Positions 47,101 to 58,130 of a stretch of 64,000 nt of DNA are shown piece by piece (positions within the stretch are counted from its first letter, which is position 1; every line of letters begins with the position of its first letter). Under the pieces are notes generated by a model that worked only from the letters and a program-made list of their open reading frames with translations, was not told where the DNA came from and did not search any database. This DNA comes from Apodemus sylvaticus (Eukaryota; Chordata; Mammalia; Rodentia; Muridae), in assembly GCF_947179515.1 (NCBI RefSeq), contig NC_067473.1, positions 94,619,850 through 94,683,849 on the forward strand, read 5' to 3'. The position numbers were made by a program, and so were the translations under genes.

Positions 47101-47983
47101 GGGGGAAGACCCTTGAGGACATGGGCACAGGGGAAATGTTCCTGAACAGATCACCAATAGCTTATGCTTTAAGATCAAGAATTGACAAATGGGACCTCAT
47201 AAAATTACAAAGTTTCTGTAAGGCAAAGGATACTGTTAAAAGGACAAAATGGCAACCATCAAATTGGGAAAGGCTATTCACCAACCCCACATCTGATAGA
47301 AAGCTAATATCCAAAATATACAAAGAACTCAAGAAGTTAGACCCCAGGGAACCAAATAACCCTATTAAAAATGGGGTACAGATCTTAACAAAGTATTTTC
47401 ACCTGAAGAAATTCAGATGGCAGAGAGGCACCTTAAGAAGTGCTCAACATCATTAGTCATTAGGGAAATGCAGATCAAAACAACCCTGAGATTTCATCTT
47501 ACACCAGTCAGAATGGCTAAGGTCAAAAACTCAGGAGACAGCAGGTGTTGGCGAGGATGTGGAGAAAGAGGAACACTCCTCCATTGCTGGTGGGGCTGTA
47601 AGATGGTACAACCACTGTGGAAATCAATCTGGAGGTTCCTCAGAAAACTGGACAAGAGACTTCCAGAGGACCCTGCTATACCTCTACTGGGCATATACCC
47701 AAAGGATTCCCAGGCATGCAATAAAGACACATACTCCATTATGTTCATAGCAGCCTCATTTATAATAGCTAGAAGCTGGAAAGAGCCCAGATGTCCCTCA
47801 AAGGAGGAATGGATACAGAAAATGTGGTATATTTACACAATGGAATACTACTCAGCAATTACAAACAATGAATTCACAAAATTTTTAGGCAAATGGTTTG
47901 ATCTGGAAAATATCATCCTAAGTGAGGTAACCCAATCACAAAAGAATACACATGGAATGCAATCTCTGATAAGTGGATATTAA
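44174..47983 (+). pseudogene. L1 ORF2 of the nested L1, broken
   Basis: Covers all ORF2 domains, but the start codon is ATA (44174-44176, where related copies have ATG). Endonuclease: NINGLN, QETD (H to D after the catalytic E), GDFNT, SDHYGV. A GAA-to-TAA stop lies at 44681-44683 in the endonuclease. An uninterrupted frame 44687-46147 covers the linker and RT to SGTRQ, where about 5 bp are lost and the frame shifts. FADDMIVY follows in another frame (about 46270), then two more small deletions (46350, 46390). In the C-terminal part stops occur at 46968 and about 47000 and a frameshift near 47395. The Cys-rich CWRGCGERGTLLHCWWGC motif is intact. No functional ORF2p. Confidence 0.9.
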
Positions 47984-48245
47984 TTAGCCCCGAAGCCCTG
48001 AATACCCAAGGCACAATTTATATAACAAATGACTCCCATGAAGAAGTATGGAGTGGGTCTTGATCCTGGAAATGATCGATCTAGTATTGGAAGGGAATAT
48101 AAGGACAGAGAAAAAGGAGGGAGGTGATTGGAGAAGGGATGGAGAGAAGAAGGTTTATGGGACATATGGGGAGGGGGGATCCGGGAAATGGGAAATCATT
48201 TGGAATGTAAACAAAGAATATAGAAAATTAAAATATATATATAAA

Positions 48246-48368
48246 GAAGATTTTAATGAAAATAATGCAGATAAAATTGTAGACATTAAACAATTACTAA
48301 ATTAATTAAAAGGGGAATTATAAACATTTTCTGATAAAATTGAAGATTTACATGGGAAATATTTCATT
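48246..48368. repeat. ~160-bp tandem array, right part
   Basis: Target-duplication copy (48246-48259) followed by array sequence with the next unit start at 48323. From 42304 to 48323, without the L1 and one target copy, the spacing is 160 bp. It ends at the junction with ORF2 antisense at about 48368. Confidence 0.88.
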
Positions 48369-49669
48369 TGTCTATGTCTTTTTATTGGGGAGTTGAGCCC
48401 ATTGTTGTTAAGAGATTTTAGGGAATAGTGATTGCTGCATCCTGCTATTTTTGTTATTTTTATGTTTGTGTGGGTATCTTCTTCTGGGTTTGTTGGAAGA
48501 AGATAAATTTCTTGCTTTTTCTAGGGTGTAGTTTCCCTCCTTGTGTTGGCATTTTCCATCAATTATCCTTTGTAGGGCTGGATTTGAGGACAGATATTGT
48601 GCAAATTTGGTTTTATTATGGAATGCCTTGGTTTCTCCATCTATAATGATTGAGAGTTTTGCTGGGTATAGTAGCCTGGGCTGGCATTTGTGTTCTCTTA
48701 GGGTCTGTATAAATTCTGCCTAGGATCTTCTAGCTTTCATCGTCTCTGGTGAGACGTCTGGTGTGATTCTGATAGGTTTGCCTTTATAAGTTACTTGCCC
48801 TTTCTCCCTTACTGCTTTTAATATTCTTTCTTTGTTTTATGAATTTGGTGTTTTGATTATTATGTGCCAGCAGGGCTTTATGTTCTGGTCCAGTCTGTTT
48901 AGAGTTCTGAAGGCTTTTTGTATGTTCATGGTCATCTCTTTCTCTAGGTTAGGGATGTTTTCTTCTATCATTTTGTTGAAGATATTTATTGAGCCTTTAA
49001 AATGTAAATCCTCACTCTTGTCTATGCCTATAATCCTTAGGTTTGGTCTTCTCATTGTGTCGTGGAGTTCCTGGATGTTTTGGGTTATCAGCTTTATGCA
49101 TTTTGCATTTTCTTTGACTGTTGAGTCAATATTTTCTATGGTATCTTCAGAACCTGAGGTTCTTTCTTCTATCTCTTGTATTCTGTTGTTGATGCTTGCA
49201 TCTATGACTTCTGAATTCTTTCCAAGGATTTTTATCTCTAGAGATGTCTCACTTTGTGATTTTTTTTTTAATTTTTTCTACTTCTACTTTTAGATCCTGG
49301 GTGGTTTTGTTCAGTTTCTTCACTTGATTGTGTTTTCCTGTAATTATTTAAGGGCATTTTGTGTTTCTTTAAGGGCTTCTGCCTGTTGACCATGATCTCC
49401 TATATTTCTTTATGGGACTTTTCTGTTTCCTCTTTAAGGGCTTTTATCTGTTGAGTGATGTTCTCCTGTATTTCTTCACAGGAGTTATTTAAGTCTTTTT
49501 TGAATCCCTCTATCAGTATCATGAGATACCGCTTTAAATCCAACTCTTTCTTTTCTGGTGTGTTGGGGGTATCCAGGACTTGCTGTGGTGGGAGAACTAG
49601 GTTCTGTTCTGATGATGCTATGTGGCCTTGGTTTCTGTTGGTAGGGATCTTGTGCTTGCCTTTTGCCAT
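48369..49669 (-). pseudogene. ORF1 (plus first codons of ORF2) of the HAL1-like element
   Basis: Minus-strand ORF1 starting at 49669 (MAKGKHKIPTNRNQGHIASS). It runs through PNTPEKKELDLKRYLMILIEG, a coiled coil of repeated EETEKSHKE units, the RRM block (RRPNLRIIGIDKSEDLHFKGS, about 49055-48990) and KAFRTLNRLDQNIK (48890s), to GNYTLEKAR-like coding near 48510. Frameshifts occur in the coiled coil (about 49250-49400) and near 48810-48840. About 30 codons of ORF2 (NNGLNSPIKRHR) follow to 48369, where sequence switches to the array. It shares subfamily-specific residues (HFKGS, QKAFRTLN, QNIK.CWHI) with the ORF1 at 59499. Confidence 0.85.
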
Positions 49670-49699
49670 TTGGTTATCTCTGGTGCTAGTTAGTCTTGT

Positions 49700-50092
49700 T
49701 GTCTCTGGCTGGAGTTTGTTCCTTCTGTGGGCCTGTAAGCCTGTGTCCTTAACTCCTCTAAGTTCAAAAGTGAAAGCACTGCTGGGCGATCACTCTTTCC
49801 TGGTGGGCTATGTACGGCTGTGGCATTTCCTGGCTCCCTGATGCAAATGGTGGCAGGAAGACTGCTGTCTCAGCTGCTTCACTGATCTTAGGCCCTTGTA
49901 CAGCTAGCTGGTCCCCTCCAGAGAGATGGTGGAGATCTCACCTCTATGCTCAGAAGTGAATGCACTGCTGGGAGACCACTCTCTCCTGGCAGGCTGTGCC
50001 CAGAAGGCTCTGGAGTCTCCCAGTTCTCTGGTGCAAATGGCAGCAGGAAGACTTTCATACCATCTGCTCCACTGATCATAGGAGGCTGTTTT
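49700..50092 (-). promoter_or_regulatory. Promoter monomers of the HAL1-like element
   Basis: Two tandem copies on the minus strand, offset 190 bp (gcaaatgg at 49843 and 50033). Each includes 'gcaggaagact…ctgc-tcactgatc' and 'cactgctggg…ctctctcctgg' type blocks. The sequence differs from the monomers at 42401. Confidence 0.8.
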
Positions 50093-50111
50093 GGAAAGGC
50101 CCACTTTTAAT
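50093..50111. repeat. Target-site duplication, right copy (HAL1-like element)
   Basis: GGAAAGGCCCACTTTTAAT, the partner of 41619-41638. Confidence 0.9.
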
Positions 50112-50400
50112 GCAAATCTTCCCAAAGAAGTGGCAAGATCTACCTTGAATGTTGGACACATTCTGGTAAGCTATAGAAAGGACATGGAAGATGTAAGCAT
50201 TCACTCTCTGCCTGCTTGCTCTCACTTTGATAGCAAGACCATTTATTCACGGGAATTAGAGCTTACTTTCTTGGGATTCAAGCATATACTGAAAACCAGC
50301 TGAGACATCCACCCTCACAAACAAAATAACCACTGGCTTCTTGGGCTTCCTATTGTTAGACAGCCATTTTTCGACTAGCTGGACCACAGCCTATATGTAA
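50093..50400. repeat. Unnamed interspersed repeat hosting the HAL1-like insertion
   Basis: 'cccacttttaatgcaaatcttcccaaagaagtggcaagatctaccttgaatgttgg' and 'agacagccatttttcgactagctggaccacagcc' resemble a common rodent interspersed repeat that I cannot name. Its left part lies at about 41580-41637. Confidence 0.4.
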
Positions 50401-51400
50401 GCCAACTTTGGACCAGAGCATGTCATCCATTTCGATTTCCAACCAGGGCTGCCTTGGTTTTGGCAAGTCTGTCCTGAAGGGTTTTCTACTCCTTAGAAAG
50501 CCCCCCCTTTTTTTAAAATCACTAATGCTTGAGGTCAGAGATGGAGATTCCTCCAGAAGTCCTTTAAGTGTTGAGAATGTTTTTTTCTATCTGACACAGA
50601 TGGTCCCAGGTGGGAAGATTCAGATCCAAGGGGGGGCTTTGGATTTCAGGAGAGAAACCGGTTCGGTGGTGACAAACAGAAATAATCATAGAGGCAGCTT
50701 GAATCTGAATGTATTTAGGAGCTCTAAAGTAAGAATTTTTATACATGAAGAGTTGGTATTACTATTTCAAAAGATGTAGCCAGTGAGGCAGGCAAGATTA
50801 TCATAACCATTTGGCACAAGGAAATGCAAAATCAATCAGGTAGAATGTTTCTCATGTAACCGATTTAGAGGATCAATTTGCAGATAACATCAATCTTTCT
50901 GATTAGAATACAGAGTCACTTGTAGTTAACAGTAAACCTTCAAAGAGTTCGAAGTTTCTTTTACCCCCTGGCTCTTAATAAGGTTTGTAAGTGATGCTTT
51001 TCTAACATTGAGCTTTTACCTTGTAAAAGCTTCTTGACTTAATCAATGCTTTCTGTACCACAATATCAGAGCCACCATCATCTACATACACATAGCCATA
51101 TAAACCTGCATGTGGTTGGAAGGTTGTAATTATATAAATGACTATGAGGCAAAGTGTTGCAATTCTTAAAAAAGAGTTTGTGGTCAGTGACTCTACTTCA
51201 AAGAATGGATTATCAGCTGGGCCATTAGGATACCCTTGTGAAGAGAGGAAACGAGGAAATTTAGAATAAACTGCTTTTGAGAACCACAGACTCAGAATTT
51301 TTCTCCAACTGGAGAGGTCCACAGCCTTCCCAGGAGACTTTCTCACCTTGGGAGTTACATGCCTCAGCCTGTGGAACTTTTTGGTTACACAGAATCTACT
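50401..51400. other. Unidentified region with a 114-codon minus-strand ORF
   Basis: Bases 51346-51002 (minus strand) are open for 114 codons, with a hydrophobic stretch ATLCLIVIYIITTF and then GLYGYVYVDDGGSD. I do not recognise the protein. It could be a fragment of a processed pseudogene or retroelement, or chance. The rest of the region shows nothing supported. Confidence 0.3.
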
Positions 51401-51410
51401 GGGGTTGGTG

Positions 51411-51495
51411 AAGCAGCTATCCTTGGTTTTTTCTTATTCCAGATTGATGTCAGAATTGCTCTTTCTATCTCTGTGAAGAATTGAGTGAGAATTTG
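51411..51495 (-). mobile_element. Short inverted L1 ORF2 piece
   Basis: 'agctatccttggttttttcttattcca…tctctgtgaagaattgagt' is antisense ORF2 (FFTEIERAIL..IWNKKKPRIA). It directly precedes a plus-strand L1 3' UTR, suggesting another 5' inversion. Confidence 0.7.
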
Positions 51496-51499
51496 CTTC

Positions 51500-52490
51500 A
51501 ATCCTGCATAGAAAGTTGAACAAAATAACCACAGAAGATAGAGTGAGGGAGGGACAGGGAGGGAGAGAAGAGGGGGAGGATAAAGGGGCATCAGGAACAG
51601 GTATAGGAAGGGACAGGAGAGGGGTAGAGAGGGTAAGTAATTAAATAGAAACATGTAGCATTGGGGTGTGGGAACTGAATGTAGCCACTAGAAAGTCCCA
51701 GACTCAAGAGAATTGAGAACCTCCTAGAATCCAAAGGCAATTATTTTAGTTAAAATACCCAAAAAAGGGGAGATACAACCTGTAGAGACCACCTCCAGTG
51801 CACAGGTACTGCTCCCAGTTGAGGATGAGGCTACTCAAGCATCTCAAAAATTTTAACCCAGAAATGTTCCTGTCCAAAGGAACAACAGGGAAAAAACTGG
51901 AACAGAGACTGTAGGAAAGGTCATCCAGAGACTCCCCTACCTAATAGTCCATCTCCTCTGCAGACACTATGCCCCCACACTATTGCTGATGCCAAGAAGT
52001 GCTTGCTGACAGAAACCTTATATGGCTGCTCCTTGAGAGGTTCTAAGAGCACCTGACCAATACATAGCAGATACTCACAGTCAACCCTCAAACTGAGCCC
52101 AGGGGCACCAATGGATAAGTGATAGGAAATACTGAAGGAACTGCAGGAGATTGCAACCTCATAAGAAAGAACTATATTAATTAGTGGAACCACCCAGAAA
52201 TTCCACGGCGTAAACCACTAAGCAAAGAGAATACATGGAGGGAGCAAGGACTCCAGATACATATATTTCAGAGAATGGCCTTATGGATATTAGTGGGAGG
52301 GGAGGGAGACTTGATGCTCCAGCAAAAAGAGCAAGGCTTGAGTGGGTGAGTGGGTGGAGGAGCACCCTCTTAGAAGCAAAAGAAAGGAGGAGAGAGGAAA
52401 TTAGATTGGGGGGGGGGAATTAGAGGCTTAACCAGGAAGGGGATATCATTGGAAATGTAAGTCAATAAAATTATTAGTAAAAAATGAAAT
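51500..52490 (+). mobile_element. L1 Lx-type 3' UTR with tail
   Basis: Purine-rich tract (51540-51630), then 'agaaagtcccagactc', the 'gctgatgccaagaagtgcttgctgacag' block (51984-52012), and a G-rich block ending 'ggaaatgtaagtcaataaaatta'. Confidence 0.8.
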
Positions 52491-52524
52491 AAAGGACATT
52501 TCTAAAAAGAAACCTGTGGTTTTA

Positions 52525-52895
52525 CATATTAAAACTAGGGTTTGCAACCCCAAAGGAAGAACAACAAAATCAACCAAACAGACCCTCCAGAATGCCCAGG
52601 GACCACAAACCAAAGAGTACAGAAGGAGGACCCGTGGCTCCAGCTGCATATGTAACAGAGGATGGCCTTATCTAGCATCAATAGGAGGGGAGTCCCTTGT
52701 TCCTATGAAGGCTCAATGCCCCAGCATAGGGAAATGCTAGGGTGGTGAGGGGGGAGTGTGTCTCTCAGTGGGGGAGCACCATCATAGAAGCAGGGAGAAG
52801 GGGATGGGATAGGAGTTCACAGAGGGGAAACTGGGAAAGGAGATAACATTTGAAATGTAAACAAATAAAATATCCAATAAAAATGGAAAAAACTC
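52525..52895 (+). mobile_element. Second L1 Lx-type 3' UTR, 5'-truncated
   Basis: 'gggtttgcaaccccaaaggaagaacaacaaaatcaaccaaacagaccc' to 'aacatttgaaatgtaaacaaataaaatatccaataaaaa'. A separate insertion immediately downstream of the previous tail. Confidence 0.8.
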
Positions 52896-53034
52896 AGATT
52901 TTTATAATGTATAAAATCGCAACTGTGTTTAGTATTCTCTGAATAGATGTAGTTCATTTTCTGCTGTGAACACAGTTCTTCATTATTTGCTGTACCTTCA
53001 CACTGGCATTCAAACAGAACAGAATAAATGCATG

Positions 53035-53830
53035 CCCATGAGTAAGAAAAAAAAGTTCAGTGTCCTTAGTCATTATGAAAACAAAAATCAAATCATTTTG
53101 AGTATTTATTTTACACCCAAGGGTGTGTCTCAGATCATTAAAAAAAACAGCTCATGCTAGCAAAGATACAGAAGAAGGGAAACATTCTTCCATTGTAGGT
53201 AGTAATGTAAACCTGTACAGTCACTATAGGAATCAGTGTGTCAGTTTTCAGGAAGTTGGGAATTGATCCATCTCAAGATCTACTCACTATAACTTTATGG
53301 GTATATACCAATGGTTGCTTCATTTAACCACAAAGATACCTGCTCAAAAATGTTCATTATGGCTTTATTCATAATAGCCAGAAGTTGCAATAAACTCAGA
53401 TGTCTATCAATAGAAGAATGGGTAAAAATAATGTGATACCTTTCCACAATGGAGTATTACCCAGCCATTTAAAAACCATGAAATTATCAGGTAAATGCTT
53501 AGAACTAGAAAATATCATTATGAGTGTAGTAATTCAGACGACATATATTCACTCATAAGTCAATGATAAGCAAACTACAGACTATTGATCCAGAGAGGCT
53601 ATGTATAGAGTGAAGTATTGAGTGGAGACAACAAACATACAGTGTTATCAATATTCTAAGAAAAATCCCATGAAAAGCCAGGCAGCACTTACCACATTGG
53701 TTACAAAATTCTCCACTTCTGCCTTCCCTACCTGAAAACCAAATTAATAGTAGCCCCAGAAGTTCAGGAAGAACACATATGTCCATGCTTTATCCTCCCT
53801 TAGAATGACTTTTGTACATGGCATGAACAT
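53035..53830 (+). mobile_element. Old LINE-1 ORF2 C-terminus and 3' UTR
   Basis: Starts 'gttcagtgtccttagtcattatgaaaac' and runs through the diverged Cys-rich region, 'ataatagccagaagttgcaataaactcagatg', 'acaatggagtattacccagcc' and 'tagaactagaaaatatcat'. Heavily decayed. Confidence 0.75.
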
Positions 53831-54660
53831 CCTTTGAATAATTGCTTAGAGAGGTGCGCTATACTCTGGGCACATAGAAATCAGCAAGTGTGTGCAGGAT
53901 TGGCTGGGCTCATTTCAATAACTCAACATAAACCCCAGAGTCCCCAGAGAGGAGCAGAACAGATTTGCCTTCATATAATGTGTTTTTCTCTGTGGGTCAA
54001 AGAACATGCCAGTGTAGAAAGTTGTAAGTGGTGTTTTGTTTCTTATCACTCTCTGTTCTTCTTCATGTCTTCCTTTCTGGGATACTTTCTTATTAAGGAT
54101 TGAGACTTACTCTCTGAAATAATCCTTATTCATTCATTTTCCTCCTTTAAGAAGAAAAAAAATAAACTCATAAAAATTCAGAAAATGACAGCATACACTA
54201 AAATTAACCAGAAATAAATTTATAAAACATAAGGGACTTCTATCCAGTTAGAATGAAAATGTTGATATTCACACTATATTTTATAATTTAAAATGGATTT
54301 TATGCACTTATCCATCATACTAAACAAAATTCCTATGAGAGAATTAAGAAATTATCTTTCTATGCTTTTTCTTGACCTGCCAATTTTACACATTTCATTT
54401 TTTGACTAGTGACATCATGGATTACAAAACACTGTTTGCTTTGATTCTAGATGCTCTTGAAATGAACATAAAGAACACTTAAAATCATTATTGTGTCATC
54501 TCCCCTAAGCAATCATATATTCCTCTATGCTCACCAAATTACTTTTTATCTAATACTGGATTCAATGCTAGGATTCTTCTTAGAAGAATTTTCATAAGGT
54601 GTAATTTATTAATTGCTGATCTGGGGACTATGGTGGTGAGTCAAAGGAACTCAGCAGAAT
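53831..54660. other. Intergenic, no gene seen
   Basis: AT-rich, no supported gene or repeat. Confidence 0.45.
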
Positions 54661-54669
54661 CAGTCAGTA

Positions 54670-56840
54670 GCTTTCATCTTACCCAATGTGTACAGACAGA
54701 GACATAAATTCTGATACATTTGGACATCTGATTTTTTATATCAAAGCCAGAAATACATTGGCAAAAGGGAAACATCTTGTACACATGGTTCTCATCCAAC
54801 TGGATGTCTGTATGTAGAAGAATACAATTGTATCCAAATTTATCTCCCTGCAGAAAACTCAAGTCCAATTGGATCACATTCCTCTATAAAGGTATAAATG
54901 CACTAAATCTAGTAATAGAGATAATGGGAAATAGTCTTGAGCTTATTCATATAGGAGACAACTTTCTGACCAGAATATTAATAGCTCAGTCAGTAAGATC
55001 AACAAAGACAATTGGGACTTCATGAAAGTGTCAAGATTCTATAAGGTTGAGGACACTGTTAATAGCACAAGGTGGCATCCTACAGATTTGGAAAAGATTA
55101 TCACCAAACCCTACATTTGACACAGGCCTAATATCAAAACCATAAAAAGAACTCAAGAAGTTAGAAATCAGCAATCCAAATAACCTAATTTAAAAATGGG
55201 TTAAACGGAGAGCTAAACGGAGAATTCTCAACAGAGGAAGTTGATATGGACAAAAAGCATTTAAAAATATTCTACATCCTTAATCATCAAGGAACTATAG
55301 CTTAAAATCTCTGAGATCCCATGTTATACCCATCAGAATGACTAAGATATAATGAAGCCAAACCAAACCAAACCAAACCAAACCAAACCAAACCAAACCA
55401 AACCAAACCAAACCAAAAAATCTCAAGCAACAAAACATGCTGGTAAGGATGTAGAGCAAGAGGACCACACTACCACACTACAAAGACATGTGCTCCACTG
55501 TGTTCATAGAAGCCATATTCATAGTAACCATGAGCTGAAAAGAACCTAGATGCCCTTTAATTAAAGAATGAATGTAGAAAATGTGCTTCATTTACACAAT
55601 CTAATATTACTCAGCAAATTAAAAATGACATCATGAGTATTGCACGCATATGGATGGAATTAGAAAATATCATTTAGTATAAGATAACCTAGAAATGAGA
55701 GGACACACATGGTATGTACTCACTGACAAGTAGTAATTAGCCATAAAGCAAAATACTGGATACACATTCTACACTCTACAGACTCAAAGAAGGGTCAAGG
55801 GAGGATGCTTGAATTTCACTTAGAAAAGGGAATAAAATAGATAAAGTAGGCAGATAGAGAGAGGGAACTGGGTGAAAGAGGTTGTGGAGAAGAATTAATT
55901 TTCAGGATCAGGCATGGGGAGAGACAGGAGAGAGGGACAGAGTACTAAAAGAATGAATTGGAAATAGTCAACAAATGGGTTGGGAGTGGCAGATATCTCA
56001 AGGATATGCCAGAACATGTCATGGGGAAGCTTCAAGAAGTCTATTGGTGAGAATTTAGCTGAGACATTGAGGATATGGAAGCTGAAGTAGTCACTTCCTG
56101 TAGTGGGGGCAGGGTGAAGGGAGGGATAAGTGCAATAACCAACCCAAAACACTTTCAATCCAAAGTTTGTCCTGTCTACTAGAAATGCAGGGACAATGGA
56201 ACAGAAACTAAGAAAATGGCCAACCAATAACTGGTCCAACTTGAGACTCATCAGCTGTTCAAGATCCAATGCCTGCAAATGTCAATGATATTCTGTTATG
56301 CTTGCAGTACTGGATCATAGCATAAGTATTCTCTAACAGACTTAACCCAGCAACTGACTAAAATAAATTCAGGGAATCATAGTCAAACTCTGAATTGAAT
56401 TCAAGGAGTCTTATGGAAGAGTTTTGGGGAACCTAGAGGGGATAGGAACTCTACACAGAGACTAACAGAGTTAACTAACCTGTAGCTTTGAAGACTCTCA
56501 GAGACTGAACCACCAATCAAGGAGCATACACAGTGTGGACCTAATCTCCATTCACTTCCACATAGGTTACTAATATGAATCATGTGTTTCCCCCAACAAC
56601 TGGAATCTGGGCTGTCTCTAAAGCTGTTGCCTGTTTGGTGATCCCATACCCATAGCTGAACTGCCTCAGTAGGAGTGGTTGCACCTAGCTCTGTAGAGAC
56701 TTGATGTACCGGGTGTGGGGACTCAGATGGGGCCTCCACCCTGTCTAAGGAGAAGGGTTGTGGTGTGGGGTAAAGAACTGTTTGAGAGACAATCCAGGGA
56801 CAGAGGTTGCCGCTATTGGGCTGTAAAGTGAATAAATAAA
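54670..56840 (+). mobile_element. Old Lx-type LINE-1: ORF2 C-terminal part and long 3' UTR
   Basis: Bases 54690-55770 are a decayed ORF2 C-terminus ('gaacatcttgtacacatggttctcatccaactgg' to 'ggtatgtactcactgacaagtagtaattag'). The 3' UTR runs to about 56840 (ending 'ctgtaaagtgaataaataaataca') and includes the block 'aactaacctgtagctttgaagactctcagagactgaaccaccaatcaaggagcatacac', typical of old Lx elements. Confidence 0.8.
55357..55417. repeat. (CCAAA)n pentanucleotide microsatellite
   Basis: Twelve near-perfect copies of a 5-bp unit inside the old L1 at the position of the Cys-rich region. Confidence 0.95.
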
Positions 56841-57149
56841 TACAATGAAAGTAATGGAGAGTTGATAATCAGTACCTAATAAAATTGACAAGCTTAGTGT
56901 TTTATTTTTGTCTCTCATTGGAAACCAAAACAAAAACAAAAAAACAAGTAAACAAAAAATAGCAGTCAAAAAACTAAAGAACATTATAGCAAACAGCCAT
57001 CCACATATATATTAAATACACTAGAACAGACATCAAAATAAAATAGCAAATGACCAGTAAGAGAACCATGCCTAAACAATACCATAAGCCATGTGAAAGA
57101 AATGAAAGGTATACAATAGGGGCATTCCTGTTAATGGGTGCATGTGCAT

Positions 57150-57420
57150 GTTCATTTCATTCAGACTTTTCAATTTTGTGGAGTAATGGTTTTTAACGTA
57201 AGACATGATTTTTTTGGATTTCCTCAGTGTCTGTTATGTCACCCTCTAGTTTCTAATTGTGTTAATTTGGTTATTGTCTCTCTGCCCTTTAGTTAGTTTG
57301 GCTAAGGTTTTGGCTCTTTTTCTGATTTTCTCAAAGAACTACATCTTTGTTTCATTGATTCTTTGTATTTTACACTTTGTTTCTGATTGTTTTCAATCCT
57401 GTTTTTAAGTTTTTCTTGTC
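57150..57420 (-). mobile_element. Old L1 ORF2 linker/RT fragment, antisense
   Basis: 'gttatgtcaccctctagtttctaattgtgttaatttgg' and 'gccctttagttagtttggctaaggttttggc…gattttctcaaagaact' are antisense of the ORF2 segment coding NKIDKPLARLTK. Confidence 0.75.
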
Positions 57421-57424
57421 TACT

Positions 57425-57790
57425 GTCCTAGTTAGGTTTTCCTTTGTTGTGAAGAGATAGCAGAATCATGGTAACACTCATAAAGAGAAACATTTAACTG
57501 GGGACAGTATCATAAATTTAGCCAGTTATCATCATGGTGGTAAGCATGGCATGGTTCAGGCAGATGTTGTTATGTAAATGAGATGTTGTTATGTAGATGA
57601 GAGCTCTTCATCTGACACAACCAGAACCAGAGGAATCTTCTGCCTGGGGATAGCTTGAGCACATACATGACCTCCACAGTGACACACATTCCCCAACAAT
57701 GACACACCTACTTCAACATGGCCACAATTCCTAATAGCGCCACTCTATATGGGTCAAGGTTTCAATTATATGAGTCTCACTGGGCTATAC
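57425..57790 (+). mobile_element. URR1-type rodent repeat
   Basis: 'gtcctagttaggttttcctttgttgtgaagagatagc', 'gttatcatcatggtggtaagcatgg', 'gacacacctacttcaacatggccac' and 'taatagcgccactctatatgggtcaagg'. Contains an internal tandem duplication of 'gatgttgttatgta' (about 57572-57600). Confidence 0.6.
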
Positions 57791-57914
57791 GTATTCAAAC
57801 TAGCACATCATAATAACTCGGTTCCTTAAGAACTTTCATGGTGTGGCCCATTATCACTCTGGACAGGATATTTCTTTGTTATCTCACCAATTTCTTTACT
57901 TTTTGTTATCTTAC

Positions 57915-58130
57915 CAATAGCCTTGAACACATTGGCATGATTAATAAATGAGACCTAATGAAGCTGAAAATATTCTGAAAGTCAAAGGCACTGTTGTTAG
58001 GATAAAATAGCCTACAGACTGGGAAAAGATTTTCACCAATTTCACAACTGATAGAGGGTTAATATCCAAATATTTAAAAAAAACTTAAGAAATACAACAT
58101 AACAAACCAAACAATCCAATTAAAAAAGTG
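57915..58130 (+). mobile_element. Old L1 ORF2 fragment
   Basis: 'tagccttgaacacattggcatg', 'aaaggcactgttgttaggataaaatagcc' and 'gggaaaagattttcaccaatttcacaactgatagagggttaatatcc' match the C-terminal ORF2 segment. Confidence 0.75.

Larger units (their letters stand above)
42401..48245 (+). mobile_element. Nearly full-length LINE-1 inserted into the tandem array
   Basis: 5' UTR with monomers (42401-42929), intact ORF1 (42930-44135), broken ORF2 (44174-47983), short 3' UTR and an A/T-rich tail ending at about 48245. About 5.85 kb, flanked by a 14-bp target duplication. It is the only element here retaining a complete layout from promoter to tail. Confidence 0.92.
41639..50092 (-). mobile_element. 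Composite ORF1-only (HAL1-like) retroelement with tandem-array 3' half, interrupted by an L1
   Basis: Read on the minus strand from 50092: two ~190-bp promoter monomers (50092-about 49700), ORF1 (from 49669), about 30 codons of ORF2 to 48368, then directly an AT-rich array of ~160-bp units, ending in poly(A) at 41647-41638. The 19-20 bp target duplication outside both ends shows that the array travelled with the ORF1 part as one insertion. The nested L1 at 42401-48245 is secondary; without it the element is about 2.6 kb. HAL1 ('half-L1') elements are known ORF1-only L1 derivatives. The array as 3' sequence is not something I can match from memory. Confidence 0.8.
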
